Source: CAZJKE01 sp964546585
GTDB taxonomy: Bacteria; Planctomycetota; Phycisphaerae; Phycisphaerales; SM1A02
Reading direction: 5' to 3'
NCBI GenBank assembly: GCA_964546585.1
Contig: CAZJKE010000001.1
Coordinates: 1 to 64,000, forward strand
DNA length: 64,000 bases
Below, piece after piece: positions 8,508 through 16,853 of the stretch. Positions within the stretch are counted from its first letter, which is position 1. Each line of letters begins with the position of its first letter. A model generated the notes under the pieces. It was not told where the DNA came from, ran no database searches, and was given only the letters and a program-made list of their open reading frames with translations. The position numbers and the translations under genes were made by a program.

Positions 8508-9830
8508 TCAGCCTGGCGGACTGATCTTCGTGAGCCCCTCTGCAAGTGCGAGAACCAACGCGTCGACTTCGGTCTCGGTCATCGGCGTGGAGAGCGCGGC
8601 GGAGCATGTGTTGATCATCACGAAGCCCGCCTCGAACACGTGCTCGAGCAGGATGCCGAGCAGTTGCTTTTCCTCTCCGCTCACGAAGGCCTCTCGGTAG
8701 TTCCGCGGCGGCGTCGCCTTCATGTGCACTCGGAACATCGAGCCACCACCGGTCACGCACGCTGACGCGCCCGTCTCGCGGATCGCTGACTCGATGCCCT
8801 TCATGGCACGGTCGGCGAGCCCATTGAGTCGGTCCACCGCCGAGCGATCGAAGAGTTCCATGGCGACAAGGCCAGCGGTCATCGAGATCGGGTTGGCCGA
8901 GAACGTTCCCGAATGGGGAAACCGAAGTTCAGCGGCACGAGGATTCAGAACATCCATCACCTCCGTGCGGCCAGCCACCGCGCCTACGGGGAATCCGCCT
9001 CCAATCAACTTGCCCAGCGCGGTCAGGTCGGGCGTGATGTCATACCGCGACTGAAGACCACCGTATTCCGAACGGAAGGTGATGACTTCGTCAAGCACCA
9101 TGAGCGATCCGTTCCGCTGCGTCCATTCGCGGATCGCCCGGACGAACTCCCGGTCAGCAGGCTTGAGGCCGACGCGGTGCGGCATGAGATCGAGCAATAC
9201 GCACGCCAGAGCATCGGCATGATCGTCAAGAATCGCAATGGCCCGCTGAACATCGTTGTAGGGAATGACAACGACGTCGTCGAGCGCCGACTGCGGCGTT
9301 CCTTGAACGAGGGGGACACTGCTTGGTCGATCCTCACTGCCCCAAGCCGAAGGATCCGGAGCCTGGCTGACTTCTGCGTAGTCGTAGCCGCCGTGATAGG
9401 CCCCTTCGACTTTGGCCACCATGGAACGCCCCGTGTACGCGCGTGACGCCTTGAGCATCACCATGACTGCCTCGGTGCCGGAGTTCACAAAGCGGATCTT
9501 CTCGAAGGACGGACACCGCCCGCAGAGGTGTTCCGCGTAGAGAACCTCGACCTCCGTGGCCATCGTGAACGCCGTTCCGCGGGCGACCTGATCGGTCACG
9601 GCCGCGACGATCTCGGGACATGCGTGGCCATGGATCAACGACGCCATGTTGTTGGCGAAATCGATCCGGGAAACGCCCTCGATGTCGACGATCCGGCAAC
9701 CCGTTCCGTAGTCCACATACGCCGGGTGCGGATCCCGAAGGATAGTGTTCCGACTGACCCCGCCGGGCAGAACCCGCCTCGCACGCGCGTAGAGGTCCGC
9801 ACTGCGTCCCGTGTCCGCAGGCATCGTCAC
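8508..9830 (-). CDS. Class III PLP aminotransferase related to glutamate-1-semialdehyde aminomutase / beta-amino acid aminotransferases
   Basis: This 440-residue fold-type I PLP enzyme has F-V-N-S-G-T-E-A (about 114-121), the PLP-ring Asp D247 in L-D-E-V, and the Schiff-base lysine K274 in A-L-G-K-L-I-G-G-G. The P-H-S-G-T-F-S-A-N-P segment is shared by glutamate-1-semialdehyde aminomutases and by class III beta-phenylalanine-type aminotransferases. It is the last gene of a four-gene operon: its ATG overlaps the CoA-transferase B stop (ATGA). A haem role is unlikely in this context. Following an aminomutase and a beta-keto acid CoA-transferase, the best inference is a transaminase acting on a beta-amino acid to yield a beta-keto acid. 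The substrate is unproven. Confidence 0.85.
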   Translation of the reverse strand: MTMPADTGRSADLYARARRVLPGGVSRNTILRDPHPAYVDYGTGCRIVDIEGVSRIDFANNMASLIHGHACPEIVAAVTDQVARGTAFTMATEVEVLYAEHLCGRCPSFEKIRFVNSGTEAVMVMLKASRAYTGRSMVAKVEGAYHGGYDYAEVSQAPDPSAWGSEDRPSSVPLVQGTPQSALDDVVVIPYNDVQRAIAILDDHADALACVLLDLMPHRVGLKPADREFVRAIREWTQRNGSLMVLDEVITFRSEYGGLQSRYDITPDLTALGKLIGGGFPVGAVAGRTEVMDVLNPRAAELRFPHSGTFSANPISMTAGLVAMELFDRSAVDRLNGLADRAMKGIESAIRETGASACVTGGGSMFRVHMKATPPRNYREAFVSGEEKQLLGILLEHVFEAGFVMINTCSAALSTPMTETEVDALVLALAEGLTKISPPG

Positions 9831-10504
9831 GTCTCCGCCCCCGTTCGCTGGGCGGGCGGGTGAATCATCCCGCCGGTGTGTTTCCGAACCGTTTCGAAGT
9901 CCACTCCGGGTGCCAGTTCAATGACCTGGAATCCGTTCTCCGCGATGTCGATCACAGCCAGATCGGTGTAGACCCGGTTGACCACACCAAGGCCGGTGAG
10001 CGGATAGGTGCACCGCTGAACGAGCTTCGGCGCACCGTCCTTCGTGCAGTGCTTGGTGATAACGAAGATCGACTTCACGCCCGCGACGAGGTCCATCGCA
10101 CCGCCGACGGCGGGAATGGCATCGGGTCCGCCCACGGACCAGTTGGCAAGATCACCGTTCTCCGCGACCTGCAGCGCACCGAGAACACAGAGGTCCAGAT
10201 GCCCGCCCCGAATCATGGCGAAACTGTCCGACTGGTGAAAGTACGACGCCCCTGGGATCGCGGTGACTTGGCGTTTGCCTGCGTTGATCAGTTCCGGATC
10301 GCCAGCACCCGCCGCGGGCGACGGGCCCATGCCAAGCAGGCCGTTCTCGGTGTGATAGATGAACTCTCGCCCTTCGGGAACGAACTTCGCGACGAGTTCC
10401 GGAATGCCGATGCCCAAGTTGACGTACGAGCCGTCCGGGATGTCCTGGGCAACCCGACGGGCCATGTCTTCACGCGACCAACCTGTTTCTTGACCTGCGT
10501 TCAT
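9827..10504 (-). CDS. 3-oxoacid CoA-transferase, subunit B
   Basis: This 225-residue protein belongs to the ScoB/AtoA/CatJ family. It has the G-I-G-I-P-E-L-V segment and the active-site loop H-T-E53-N-G-L-L-G-M-G, where the Glu forms the acyl/CoA thioester intermediate. G-G-H-L-D-L-C-V-L-G-A-L-Q-V and G-A-M-D-L-V-A-G-V-K follow, as in beta subunits. With subunit A it would move CoA from succinyl-CoA or acetyl-CoA to a carboxylic acid, often a beta-keto acid. Both ends overlap neighbours by ATGA, so translation is coupled with subunit A upstream and the aminotransferase downstream. Confidence 0.92.
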   Translation of the reverse strand: MNAGQETGWSREDMARRVAQDIPDGSYVNLGIGIPELVAKFVPEGREFIYHTENGLLGMGPSPAAGAGDPELINAGKRQVTAIPGASYFHQSDSFAMIRGGHLDLCVLGALQVAENGDLANWSVGGPDAIPAVGGAMDLVAGVKSIFVITKHCTKDGAPKLVQRCTYPLTGLGVVNRVYTDLAVIDIAENGFQVIELAPGVDFETVRKHTGGMIHPPAQRTGAET

Positions 10505-11211
10505 GGATACGAGACTCCAGCGGCCACCAGTTCGGACTCGTGAGCCGGATCAGCGACGCACGTCACCCGATCGACGAAGATTCCCGGTGTCACGATCGTC
10601 TCGGGATCAAGTTCCCCCGGCACGGCGAGCGACATGGCCTGCACGATCGTAACGTTCCCTGCCATCGCCATGAGCGGCGAGAAGTTCCGTGCCGTGCGGT
10701 TGTAGACAAGATTCCCGTGCGTATCAGCCGTCCTTGCCTTGATGAGCGAAAAATCAGCGGTGAGTCCGTGTTCAAGCACGCACTCGCGTTCACCAAAGCG
10801 CCGCTGTTCTTTTCCGTCGCTCAATGGCGTGCCGACCGCAGTGGGCGTAAAGAAGGCGGGTACGCCAGCACCCCCTGCGCGAATTCGTTCAGCGAGCGTT
10901 CCCTGCGGCACGAGTTCGAGTTCGGTGAACTCCTCTCGGTAGAGTTCCGGAAACACCGTAGAGTTCGCCGTTCGCGGAAAGGAGCACACGACTTTCGAAA
11001 CGCGGCGTGCCTTGAGCAGAGCCGCAAGGCCAACCTCCCCGCTTCCGCAGTTGTTGCTGATTATGGTCAGGCCGGAAGCGCCCTGATCGATCAACGCATG
11101 AATCAACTCAATCGGGCTGCCGGCTTCGCCGAATCCCCCGACCATGACGGCGGCGCCGTCAAAGATGTCGGCTACAGCCTCCGCCGGGGTTGCCGCAGTC
11201 TTGTCAATCAC
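10501..11211 (-). CDS. 3-oxoacid CoA-transferase, subunit A
   Basis: This 236-residue protein is of the ScoA/AtoD/CatI family. The CoA-binding glycine motif G-G-F-G-E-A-G-S-P (about 25-33) is present, then N-N-C-G-S-G-E-V-G-L and G-x-P-A-F-F-T-P-T-A-V-G-T. The C-terminal half has K-A-R-T-A-D-T-H-G-N-L-V-Y, normal for alpha subunits. It pairs with the downstream B subunit as an alpha2-beta2 CoA-transferase in the cytoplasm. The ATG overlaps the stop of the KamA-family gene (ATGA). Association with an aminomutase recalls AtoDA in lysine fermentation, but the other lysine-fermentation enzymes (KamDE, Kdd, Kce, Kal) are absent here. Confidence 0.92.
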   Translation of the reverse strand: MIDKTAATPAEAVADIFDGAAVMVGGFGEAGSPIELIHALIDQGASGLTIISNNCGSGEVGLAALLKARRVSKVVCSFPRTANSTVFPELYREEFTELELVPQGTLAERIRAGGAGVPAFFTPTAVGTPLSDGKEQRRFGERECVLEHGLTADFSLIKARTADTHGNLVYNRTARNFSPLMAMAGNVTIVQAMSLAVPGELDPETIVTPGIFVDRVTCVADPAHESELVAAGVSYP

Positions 11212-12647
11212 GAACTTGCCTCCGTCGGCGCCTCGCCCGGCGCGGCAACTCGCGCGTAGTCGTACAGGCCCGCCTCGTCAAAGAGGACGCGATCTTCATA
11301 TCCATCGAACCAGATCGCATCTGGATTCCGAGCGACGATGCAGACCTTGCCACGATCCGCCGCGGTGCCGGCGTTGCGGAGGATCTTGAAGATCACCACG
11401 CCCCTCTCGCTGCCCGGCAGGCCCGGAATGCCCTCGTTCGTCACAGCGTTGACCTCCGTCTTACCCTTGTAGTGTGTGATAGAGAGTCGGGCGTGGTTTT
11501 CGATCCCGGAGAGGCCCTTCTGCGATTCGTTCAGGATGTTCCAGGCCGTCTCGATCGGCACATTGAATGCCCGATAGGCCACGATGTCACGACCACAGAA
11601 GAAGTAATGATTCTCAGCGCCCGCACGCTTGAGTTCTCGTTGCATGATGCGCAACGTATCGGCGTCGTCATTGACACCCTTGATGATCGGTGACTGGTTC
11701 TCCACCGTCAGCCACCCCAGTGATACCAGTGTGCGCATCGCCCGGTCGGTGGCGGGCACCCATTGCTTGAAACCCTGGGCGTCCTCGACATAGTTCCCCT
11801 CTGCATCCTTCTGCAGGAATTCATCCGGGTGATTGAAGTGCACCATCATGTGCAACCCAACCTGCGGATAGGCTTCGTGGAAGCGGTCGAGCATGGCGAT
11901 GAACGCGTCATCGAACCGATCCGGGTAGAAGGCCATTTCCTTGGTACCGATGCGAATCGACTCGATGTCGGACTCGGCGAGCGCGGCAAGCCATGCGGCG
12001 AGTTTCGAGTTGTTCAGCACCATCGGGTCGCCGCCAGAAAGCAGAATTTCCCGGAGCTTCCCGCGGCCGCTCTCTGGGTGGACGCCGCCGTTGCTCGCGA
12101 CGAGCTTGTTGTGATCGCGAACATACGCCGTGATCTCCGGAATTTGGGCAAGCCCCTTCTTGGCCACCGTGCCATCCTGCCGCTCGATTTCCTTTCTCGA
12201 GATGAGTTCCTCGCGATAGCAAAACCGGCAGTGCGCCGAGCAGGTCGATACCACATACATGAGGCCCATCTCGTACTTGTGGAGCAGCCCTTCGACGGGG
12301 CTGTAGTCCATCTGGTGGCCGGGATCCTCAGATCCCTGCAGGTCACTCGTCTCATCGGGACTGGCCTTGACGATTCGACGAAGCGAAGGGCTTCGCTTCG
12401 CAAGGTCGTAATAGTGCCGAGTGATCTTGACCCGCATGCGATCCTCGACATCGCGTTCGGTGTCTTTCAAGACGCGAAGTTGAACCAGTTCGTCCGGACC
12501 ATAGAAGTCGAGCATGTCCGCCGGCGCCTTCTCGTCGAAGAACGGCGTGAGTCCATTGATGATGTCTCGGTGGTGCTTCGTATCTTCGACGCCGTCGAGA
12601 AACGCCTGTTCGCGGTCAGTGCGGATGTATTCGGGTCGTTTGATCAC
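11208..12647 (-). CDS. kamA: KamA-family radical SAM aminomutase (lysine 2,3-aminomutase-like)
   Basis: This 479-residue protein has the radical-SAM triad C136-S-A-H-C140-R-F-C143, followed by Y-R as in KamA enzymes. L-L-S-G-G-D-P, H-F-N-H-P-D-E and N-Q-S-P-I-I-K-G-V-N-D are all KamA hallmarks. These enzymes use SAM, a [4Fe-4S] cluster and PLP to move an amino group from C2 to C3. The substrate-acid pocket differs from Clostridium KamA: the Q-C-D segment reads C-G-R-D-I, and the PLP-lysine loop G-G-G-G-K is replaced by H-Y-K-G-K. Lysine is therefore not assured; glutamate, leucine, arginine or another amino acid are possible. The GTG start opens a four-gene operon and faces an RpiR regulator. 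Confidence 0.85.
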   Translation of the reverse strand: MIKRPEYIRTDREQAFLDGVEDTKHHRDIINGLTPFFDEKAPADMLDFYGPDELVQLRVLKDTERDVEDRMRVKITRHYYDLAKRSPSLRRIVKASPDETSDLQGSEDPGHQMDYSPVEGLLHKYEMGLMYVVSTCSAHCRFCYREELISRKEIERQDGTVAKKGLAQIPEITAYVRDHNKLVASNGGVHPESGRGKLREILLSGGDPMVLNNSKLAAWLAALAESDIESIRIGTKEMAFYPDRFDDAFIAMLDRFHEAYPQVGLHMMVHFNHPDEFLQKDAEGNYVEDAQGFKQWVPATDRAMRTLVSLGWLTVENQSPIIKGVNDDADTLRIMQRELKRAGAENHYFFCGRDIVAYRAFNVPIETAWNILNESQKGLSGIENHARLSITHYKGKTEVNAVTNEGIPGLPGSERGVVIFKILRNAGTAADRGKVCIVARNPDAIWFDGYEDRVLFDEAGLYDYARVAAPGEAPTEASS

Positions 12648-12665
12648 AGGCTCAATCCCTCACTT

Positions 12666-12681
12666 TGTAACTGCAATTACA
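12666..12681. promoter_or_regulatory. Candidate operator 1: near-perfect 16-bp palindrome
   Basis: TGTAACTGCAATTACA is symmetric around TGCA with one mismatched pair. It lies 18 bp before the KamA-family start and 44 bp before the RpiR gene, in the only gap (78 bp) between these divergent genes. RpiR-type regulators commonly bind such dyads, so the adjacent regulator is the natural candidate. Confidence 0.5.
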
Positions 12682-12685
12682 GTAC

Positions 12686-12703
12686 TGTTATGGTAGTGTA
12701 ACA
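12686..12703. promoter_or_regulatory. Candidate operator 2: TGTTA-N8-TAACA dyad
   Basis: A second inverted repeat with arms TGTTA (12686-12690) and TAACA (12699-12703) lies 5 bp from the first palindrome. The arms share the TGT/ACA ends of the first site. Together they fill most of the spacer between the aminomutase operon and the regulator gene. Confidence 0.4.
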
Positions 12704-12725
12704 ATTTGTCCATCGGAGTCCATGC

Positions 12726-13571
12726 GTGTCCATCCAAGATCTCATAGCCTCTGTCAATGATCGGCTCACGCCGACCGAACGCCGTATTGCCGAGGCGATC
12801 ACGGCGGATCCATCGCTGCTGGCGTTCGGAACCGTGAGCGACCTAGCCCGCCAGGTCGCGACCAGCCCCCCTTCCATTGTTCGATTTGCAAGCAAACTCG
12901 GGTTTGGCGGCTTTCGAGACCTCCAGAGTCAGGCCCAAGACAACCTTGCCCAGCAGATGAGGCGGCCGATCCACCGTATCCGCCGCCCGCAGGAATCAAT
13001 GTCGCCGATCCGGTTCGCGGTAGAAGACGCGGTGCACGCGACCTTCGACGCCCTGGATCAGGAGCGACTCACGGCGTTGGCCGAGCCCATCGTACGCGCA
13101 AGGCAGGTTTGGATTCTCTCGGGCGAGACATCCATGGCCGGCGCCATGGCGATGCAGAGTGGCCTATCCATGGTTCGAGATCAAGTGGCGATTGTCCATG
13201 AGCACTCCACCGGCCGCGATCTCTGCGGCGCTGCCAGCGGCGACGTAGCGGTTGTCCTGGATTTCGCCCGATACCGCCGAAGTTCCATCTCTGCCGCCCG
13301 CATTCTGGCCGAGCGCGGCGTGAATATCGTGGCGATCACCGACGGGCCGCTCTCGCCTCTGGCCTCGCTCACCCAGACATGGGTGGGCCTGACCATTCCC
13401 GCGGTCGGGCCGTTCGACAGTTCGATTCCCGCTGTCATCGCAGCCGAACTCCTTGTTGCGCAGGTCGTCCGGCTGATCGGTGACGAAGCGCACGATCGCA
13501 TCGACCAACTCGAAGCCCTCTGGGAAGCGACCGGCACATTTCTGCGGTACAGCCCGCGACCGAGTCGCTAG
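12726..13571 (+). CDS. RpiR/MurR-family transcriptional regulator (HTH + SIS domain)
   Basis: This 281-residue protein has the RpiR N-terminal helix-turn-helix (L-T-P-T-E-R-R-I-A-E-A-I, T-V-S-D-L-A-R-Q-V-A-T-S-P-P-S-I-V-R-F-A-S-K-L-G-F-G-G-F). A SIS effector domain from about residue 115 to 250 follows, with G-D-V-A-V-V-L-D-F and G-V-N-I-V-A-I-T-D-G-P. SIS domains of this family usually bind phosphosugars, but some members control amino-acid or keto-acid catabolism. The GTG at 12726 is used because GGAG sits just upstream and the HTH then begins near residue 15. It is divergent from the KamA/CoA-transferase operon and probably its regulator. Its 3' end overlaps the next convergent gene by 4 bp. 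Confidence 0.88.
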   Translation: MSIQDLIASVNDRLTPTERRIAEAITADPSLLAFGTVSDLARQVATSPPSIVRFASKLGFGGFRDLQSQAQDNLAQQMRRPIHRIRRPQESMSPIRFAVEDAVHATFDALDQERLTALAEPIVRARQVWILSGETSMAGAMAMQSGLSMVRDQVAIVHEHSTGRDLCGAASGDVAVVLDFARYRRSSISAARILAERGVNIVAITDGPLSPLASLTQTWVGLTIPAVGPFDSSIPAVIAAELLVAQVVRLIGDEAHDRIDQLEALWEATGTFLRYSPRPSR

Positions 13572-14488
13572 CCCAGGTCGGATTCGATCAGTTCCATCCG
13601 AATCTCCGCCACGTTCCATCCTTGCAGAAGAAGGCGGAAATCATCATCAGCGACGCCACTGAAGGTCAACCGCCGCCGCCCATGCACGCCGGCAAGCAGG
13701 CACTCGATCTCAGCGGAGGCTAGGCGATAGCCACGCCGGCGAATGAGCAAGAGATCGCTGTCAGAGCGCCAGACTCGCCGGCCGTGCTTGGCCCACCCCG
13801 GGCCGATCACAACCGGCCGATGAAGCACTATGCCCCTCCCGATCGATCGGAGGAAGGGAGGCAATCGACGGCTACGGTGCACAAGGGGCAGTCGAAGAAT
13901 GCCGATCAGAATGTTGAACAACAAGCACGCCGCCAACGTCCAAGCCACAATTCTGCCAGTGGCACTGTTGGCACGTATGGCAAAGCCAATGGCCACCGCG
14001 GCGAACCACAGCCCAATGAACCCGCCGAACAGACAACCCAGGATGGACCCGGGACGGGACCACTGCACACGCTCTGGTTCAATCAGGCCCGCCGGCACGG
14101 GAATGGCCGCCAACGCTTCCTCCAACGAACTGTCAGCGATGGTCCTGGGCAATCCCAACTCGGCTCTGGACCATCTTCGATACCCGCCTCCGCTGCGGCG
14201 AACCGGCCAGTGGATCCCCAGCGACCGAAGGCCGTGGGCTACGTCCCCCTTGGCATTTCTGCGAAGCACCCGCCCCGCTGACCACACCATGACGACCATC
14301 AAAGCGAACGGAAACAACAGCAGCAGCCCCAGGAGCATCGGCCCCAACCAGGTATCTGGAAGAAGCCCAAAGTTCTCGCTCGCCACGGCGAGACCGATTG
14401 CCACCGCAATCCAGAGGGCCGTAACCAGCAGCAACTCCCCCCTGCCCGGACGATGCAAGGCGGCAAACCCAATTCCCTCTCCGCTCAT
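13568..14488 (-). CDS. Hypothetical membrane protein (306 aa)
   Basis: I do not recognise a family. The protein has two hydrophobic segments near residues 18-40 and 46-70, and a basic soluble stretch (about 75-140) with R-R-S-G-G-G-Y-R-R-W-S-R-A-E-L. Two more helices (about 147-172, 180-200) come next, then a C-terminal Arg-rich soluble domain of about 100 residues. It would sit in the inner membrane with cytoplasmic basic loops. Its ATG is 3 nt after the stop of the upstream membrane gene, with AGGGG overlapping that junction, so the two genes form an operon. It converges on the RpiR gene with a 4-bp overlap. Function unknown. Confidence 0.7.
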   Translation of the reverse strand: MSGEGIGFAALHRPGRGELLLVTALWIAVAIGLAVASENFGLLPDTWLGPMLLGLLLLFPFALMVVMVWSAGRVLRRNAKGDVAHGLRSLGIHWPVRRSGGGYRRWSRAELGLPRTIADSSLEEALAAIPVPAGLIEPERVQWSRPGSILGCLFGGFIGLWFAAVAIGFAIRANSATGRIVAWTLAACLLFNILIGILRLPLVHRSRRLPPFLRSIGRGIVLHRPVVIGPGWAKHGRRVWRSDSDLLLIRRRGYRLASAEIECLLAGVHGRRRLTFSGVADDDFRLLLQGWNVAEIRMELIESDLG

Positions 14489-14491
14489 CCC

Positions 14492-15292
14492 CTAGCCACC
14501 CGGCTCCGCCGCCGGCTCGGTCCACCGCAGACCCAACGCTACGCCAAGCACGGTCCCGGCGGCATATTCAAACGGCATGGGGAGCAACAGCGGCGAGAGC
14601 GATTGCCGGATGAACTGGACATGCAGATCGCTTCCGCTCCATACCAAGGCAAGCACATACCCCAGTGCTGCGACGGCCGATGGAGCGGCAATCAGAATGA
14701 AGAGTTGCACATCCGGGCGAAATCGTCTTGCGAGAAACGCGACGGCGACGCCGCCAACGAATGCGGCGCCGATCAACTGACCTTTCATCGGAGAGCGGGC
14801 AAGCAGCCAGACGACGGGAAGGATCGACGCGGCGAGCATGATGCCCCAGCCGACCGACGCCGAGGAGCACCGAGTCGCGTTGGGTACCGGTTGATCCTCT
14901 ACCTCGCCGCCGGCGGCGCACATCGCCCAACCCGCCCCAAGCAGCAGAACGGCAATCATGCCGGCCTCAACGACAAGCAAGTGTACGTCTGAGCCAGAGA
15001 GCAGCAACTCCCGCACCCCCTCCAGTCGCCATGCGAGAGCGAACAGCCCGAATCCGAGGATCAGGAAACCGCTGCTGACGCCAATGTACCGGGCGGCGGC
15101 TGCACCGAGCGTGGTCAACAACCCGAAGAGGATCACGACCGCCAGAACTGCTTCAGTTGGAGATTGGGCATGCAACATGCTCGGACCCGGCACGCCGCGG
15201 GAAGAGACCAGCCATGGTGCGACTGAAACGCCGACGATCGCGGCGATCAGAAGCGACAGGCTCAGAATGGTGGCTCGGACCAACGGTGGCAC
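14492..15292 (-). CDS. Hypothetical polytopic membrane protein (266 aa)
   Basis: No family is recognised. From a GTG at 15292 the protein reads as about seven or eight hydrophobic helices joined by short loops (for example L-S-L-S-L-L-I-A-A-I-V-G-V, A-V-L-A-V-V-I-L-F-G-L-L). The frame continues upstream to 15433, but that part lies opposite the hutH coding region and has no membrane-like or coding character, so I start at 15292. This leaves a 52-bp divergent gap to hutH. It is the first gene of a two-gene membrane operon with the 306-residue protein. Function unknown; the pairing suggests a two-component membrane complex. Confidence 0.6.
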   Translation of the reverse strand: MPPLVRATILSLSLLIAAIVGVSVAPWLVSSRGVPGPSMLHAQSPTEAVLAVVILFGLLTTLGAAAARYIGVSSGFLILGFGLFALAWRLEGVRELLLSGSDVHLLVVEAGMIAVLLLGAGWAMCAAGGEVEDQPVPNATRCSSASVGWGIMLAASILPVVWLLARSPMKGQLIGAAFVGGVAVAFLARRFRPDVQLFILIAAPSAVAALGYVLALVWSGSDLHVQFIRQSLSPLLLPMPFEYAAGTVLGVALGLRWTEPAAEPGG

Positions 15293-15344
15293 AGGACCAT
15301 TGAACAACGATCCGCCCCTTCCGGCAAGCGGGTATCGTGTCGGC

Positions 15345-16853
15345 GTGTCACAGAACCCACTGATCCTTGATGGCAGCCCTTTGCGGATTGCATCCCTCGT
15401 GTCCGTGGCGCGCGCCGGCAGGCAGGTCGCCATCGCCGAAACGGCGGTGGCGGCGATGGAGCGTGCCCGAGCGGTGGTGGAAGACGCCGCATGCGGCGAT
15501 GCGCCGGTCTACGGCATCAACACGGGCTTTGGTGCATTATCGAAGACGCGTGTAGGCCGGGATGAATTGGAGGCCTTGCAGGTCAACCAGTTGCGATCAC
15601 ACGCCGCTGGCGTCGGGGACCCACTGCCAACTGAAGTTGTACGGGCCATGATGCTGCTGCTCGCGGCGAGCCATTGCCGCGGCCACTCCGGCGTGCGGCC
15701 GGCGATTCCGCAGTTGCTGTGCGCAATGCTGGATGCCGGCGTGACGCCCTTGATTCCGTCAAGGGGTTCGGTCGGCGCTTCAGGCGATCTCGCCCCGCTG
15801 GCCCATCTTGGCCTTGTCTTGATCGGCGAAGGGCGGGCCATGCTTGGCGATAGAGAGATGCCGGGCAAGGCCGCCATGGCGGCGGCTGGGCTGGATGTGT
15901 TGACCCTCTCCTTCAAGGAAGCACTCGCCATTATCAACGGGACGCACCTCATGGCGGCACTTGGCGGACTTGCGGTGGCAGATATCGCCGTTCTGAGCGA
16001 CGCCGCAGTGCTCGCCGCTGCGATGGCCATCGACGCCGCAAAGGGCACCGACACCTGCCTGGACGAGCGGCTTCATGCGGTTCGTGGTCAGGCGGGCCAA
16101 CAGCAGGTTGCTGCGGAACTGCGATCGTTGTTGGATGGTTCGACGATTCTTCCCTCGCACTTGGAAGATGACCCGCGTGTGCAGGACCCGTATTGTCTGC
16201 GCTGCGCCCCGCAGGTACTTGGCGCTGCGATAGATGCCATTGCCAGCGCGTCCGTCCCGTTGCTTGCCGAACTCGGCGGGGTTACCGACAACCCGCTCGT
16301 GTTCGCTGAGGATGGGTACATTCTTGCCGGTGGCAACTTCCACGGTATGCCGCTGGCCATTGCCATGGATGAACTCCGCATCGCCCTCTGCCATATTTCC
16401 GGTATCTCCGAGCGGCGAACTAACTGGGTGTTGTCGGGAAGCGACGGGTATCACGATCTGCCCCCGTTTCTTGCGTGTTCTCCCGGGGTGGAGAGTGGCC
16501 TCATGATTGCCCAGTACACCGCCGCCGCATGCTGCGCCGAAATGCGAACGATTGCCATGCCCGCCAGTGTCTCCAACATCCCGACCAGCGGTGGCGTGGA
16601 GGATTACAACTCCATGGGCGCGACGGCTGGCCTTTTGCTTCGACGCAGCATCGACTTGTGCCGAAGCGTCATCGCGATTGAACTCCTGGTCATGGCCGAT
16701 GCGATCGAACACATGCGTCCATTGCGAAGCGGCTCGCGGGTGGAGGCAGCCATGGAGAAAATCCGCGAAGCCGTGCCCCATCGCGACTCTGATCGCGTGG
16801 TCGCCGACGACATCGCCGCCCTCGAACGCCTGATCTCCGGGACCGGTGTCTGA
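15345..16853 (+). CDS. hutH: Histidine ammonia-lyase HutH
   Basis: HutH removes ammonia from L-histidine to give trans-urocanate, the first step of histidine degradation. The self-forming MIO cofactor triad A145-S146-G147 lies in G-S-V-G-A-S-G-D-L-A-P-L-A-H. Y-G-I-N-T-G-F-G (about 56-63), Q-V-N-Q-L-R-S-H and the later G-N-F-H-G and D-Y-N-S-M-G segments are all conserved. From the GTG at 15345 it is 502 residues, the usual length. The open frame extends farther upstream, but that region overlaps the divergent membrane gene. The stop codon lies inside a 15-bp palindrome. hutU and hutI are 2.5 kb downstream on the same strand. Confidence 0.95.
   Translation: MSQNPLILDGSPLRIASLVSVARAGRQVAIAETAVAAMERARAVVEDAACGDAPVYGINTGFGALSKTRVGRDELEALQVNQLRSHAAGVGDPLPTEVVRAMMLLLAASHCRGHSGVRPAIPQLLCAMLDAGVTPLIPSRGSVGASGDLAPLAHLGLVLIGEGRAMLGDREMPGKAAMAAAGLDVLTLSFKEALAIINGTHLMAALGGLAVADIAVLSDAAVLAAAMAIDAAKGTDTCLDERLHAVRGQAGQQQVAAELRSLLDGSTILPSHLEDDPRVQDPYCLRCAPQVLGAAIDAIASASVPLLAELGGVTDNPLVFAEDGYILAGGNFHGMPLAIAMDELRIALCHISGISERRTNWVLSGSDGYHDLPPFLACSPGVESGLMIAQYTAAACCAEMRTIAMPASVSNIPTSGGVEDYNSMGATAGLLLRRSIDLCRSVIAIELLVMADAIEHMRPLRSGSRVEAAMEKIREAVPHRDSDRVVADDIAALERLISGTGV

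Noticed and set aside
11763..12701. A 312-codon plus-strand frame opposite the KamA-family gene
   Set aside because: The minus strand contains the radical SAM motif and other KamA hallmarks; the plus frame has none and would cross the divergent promoter region.
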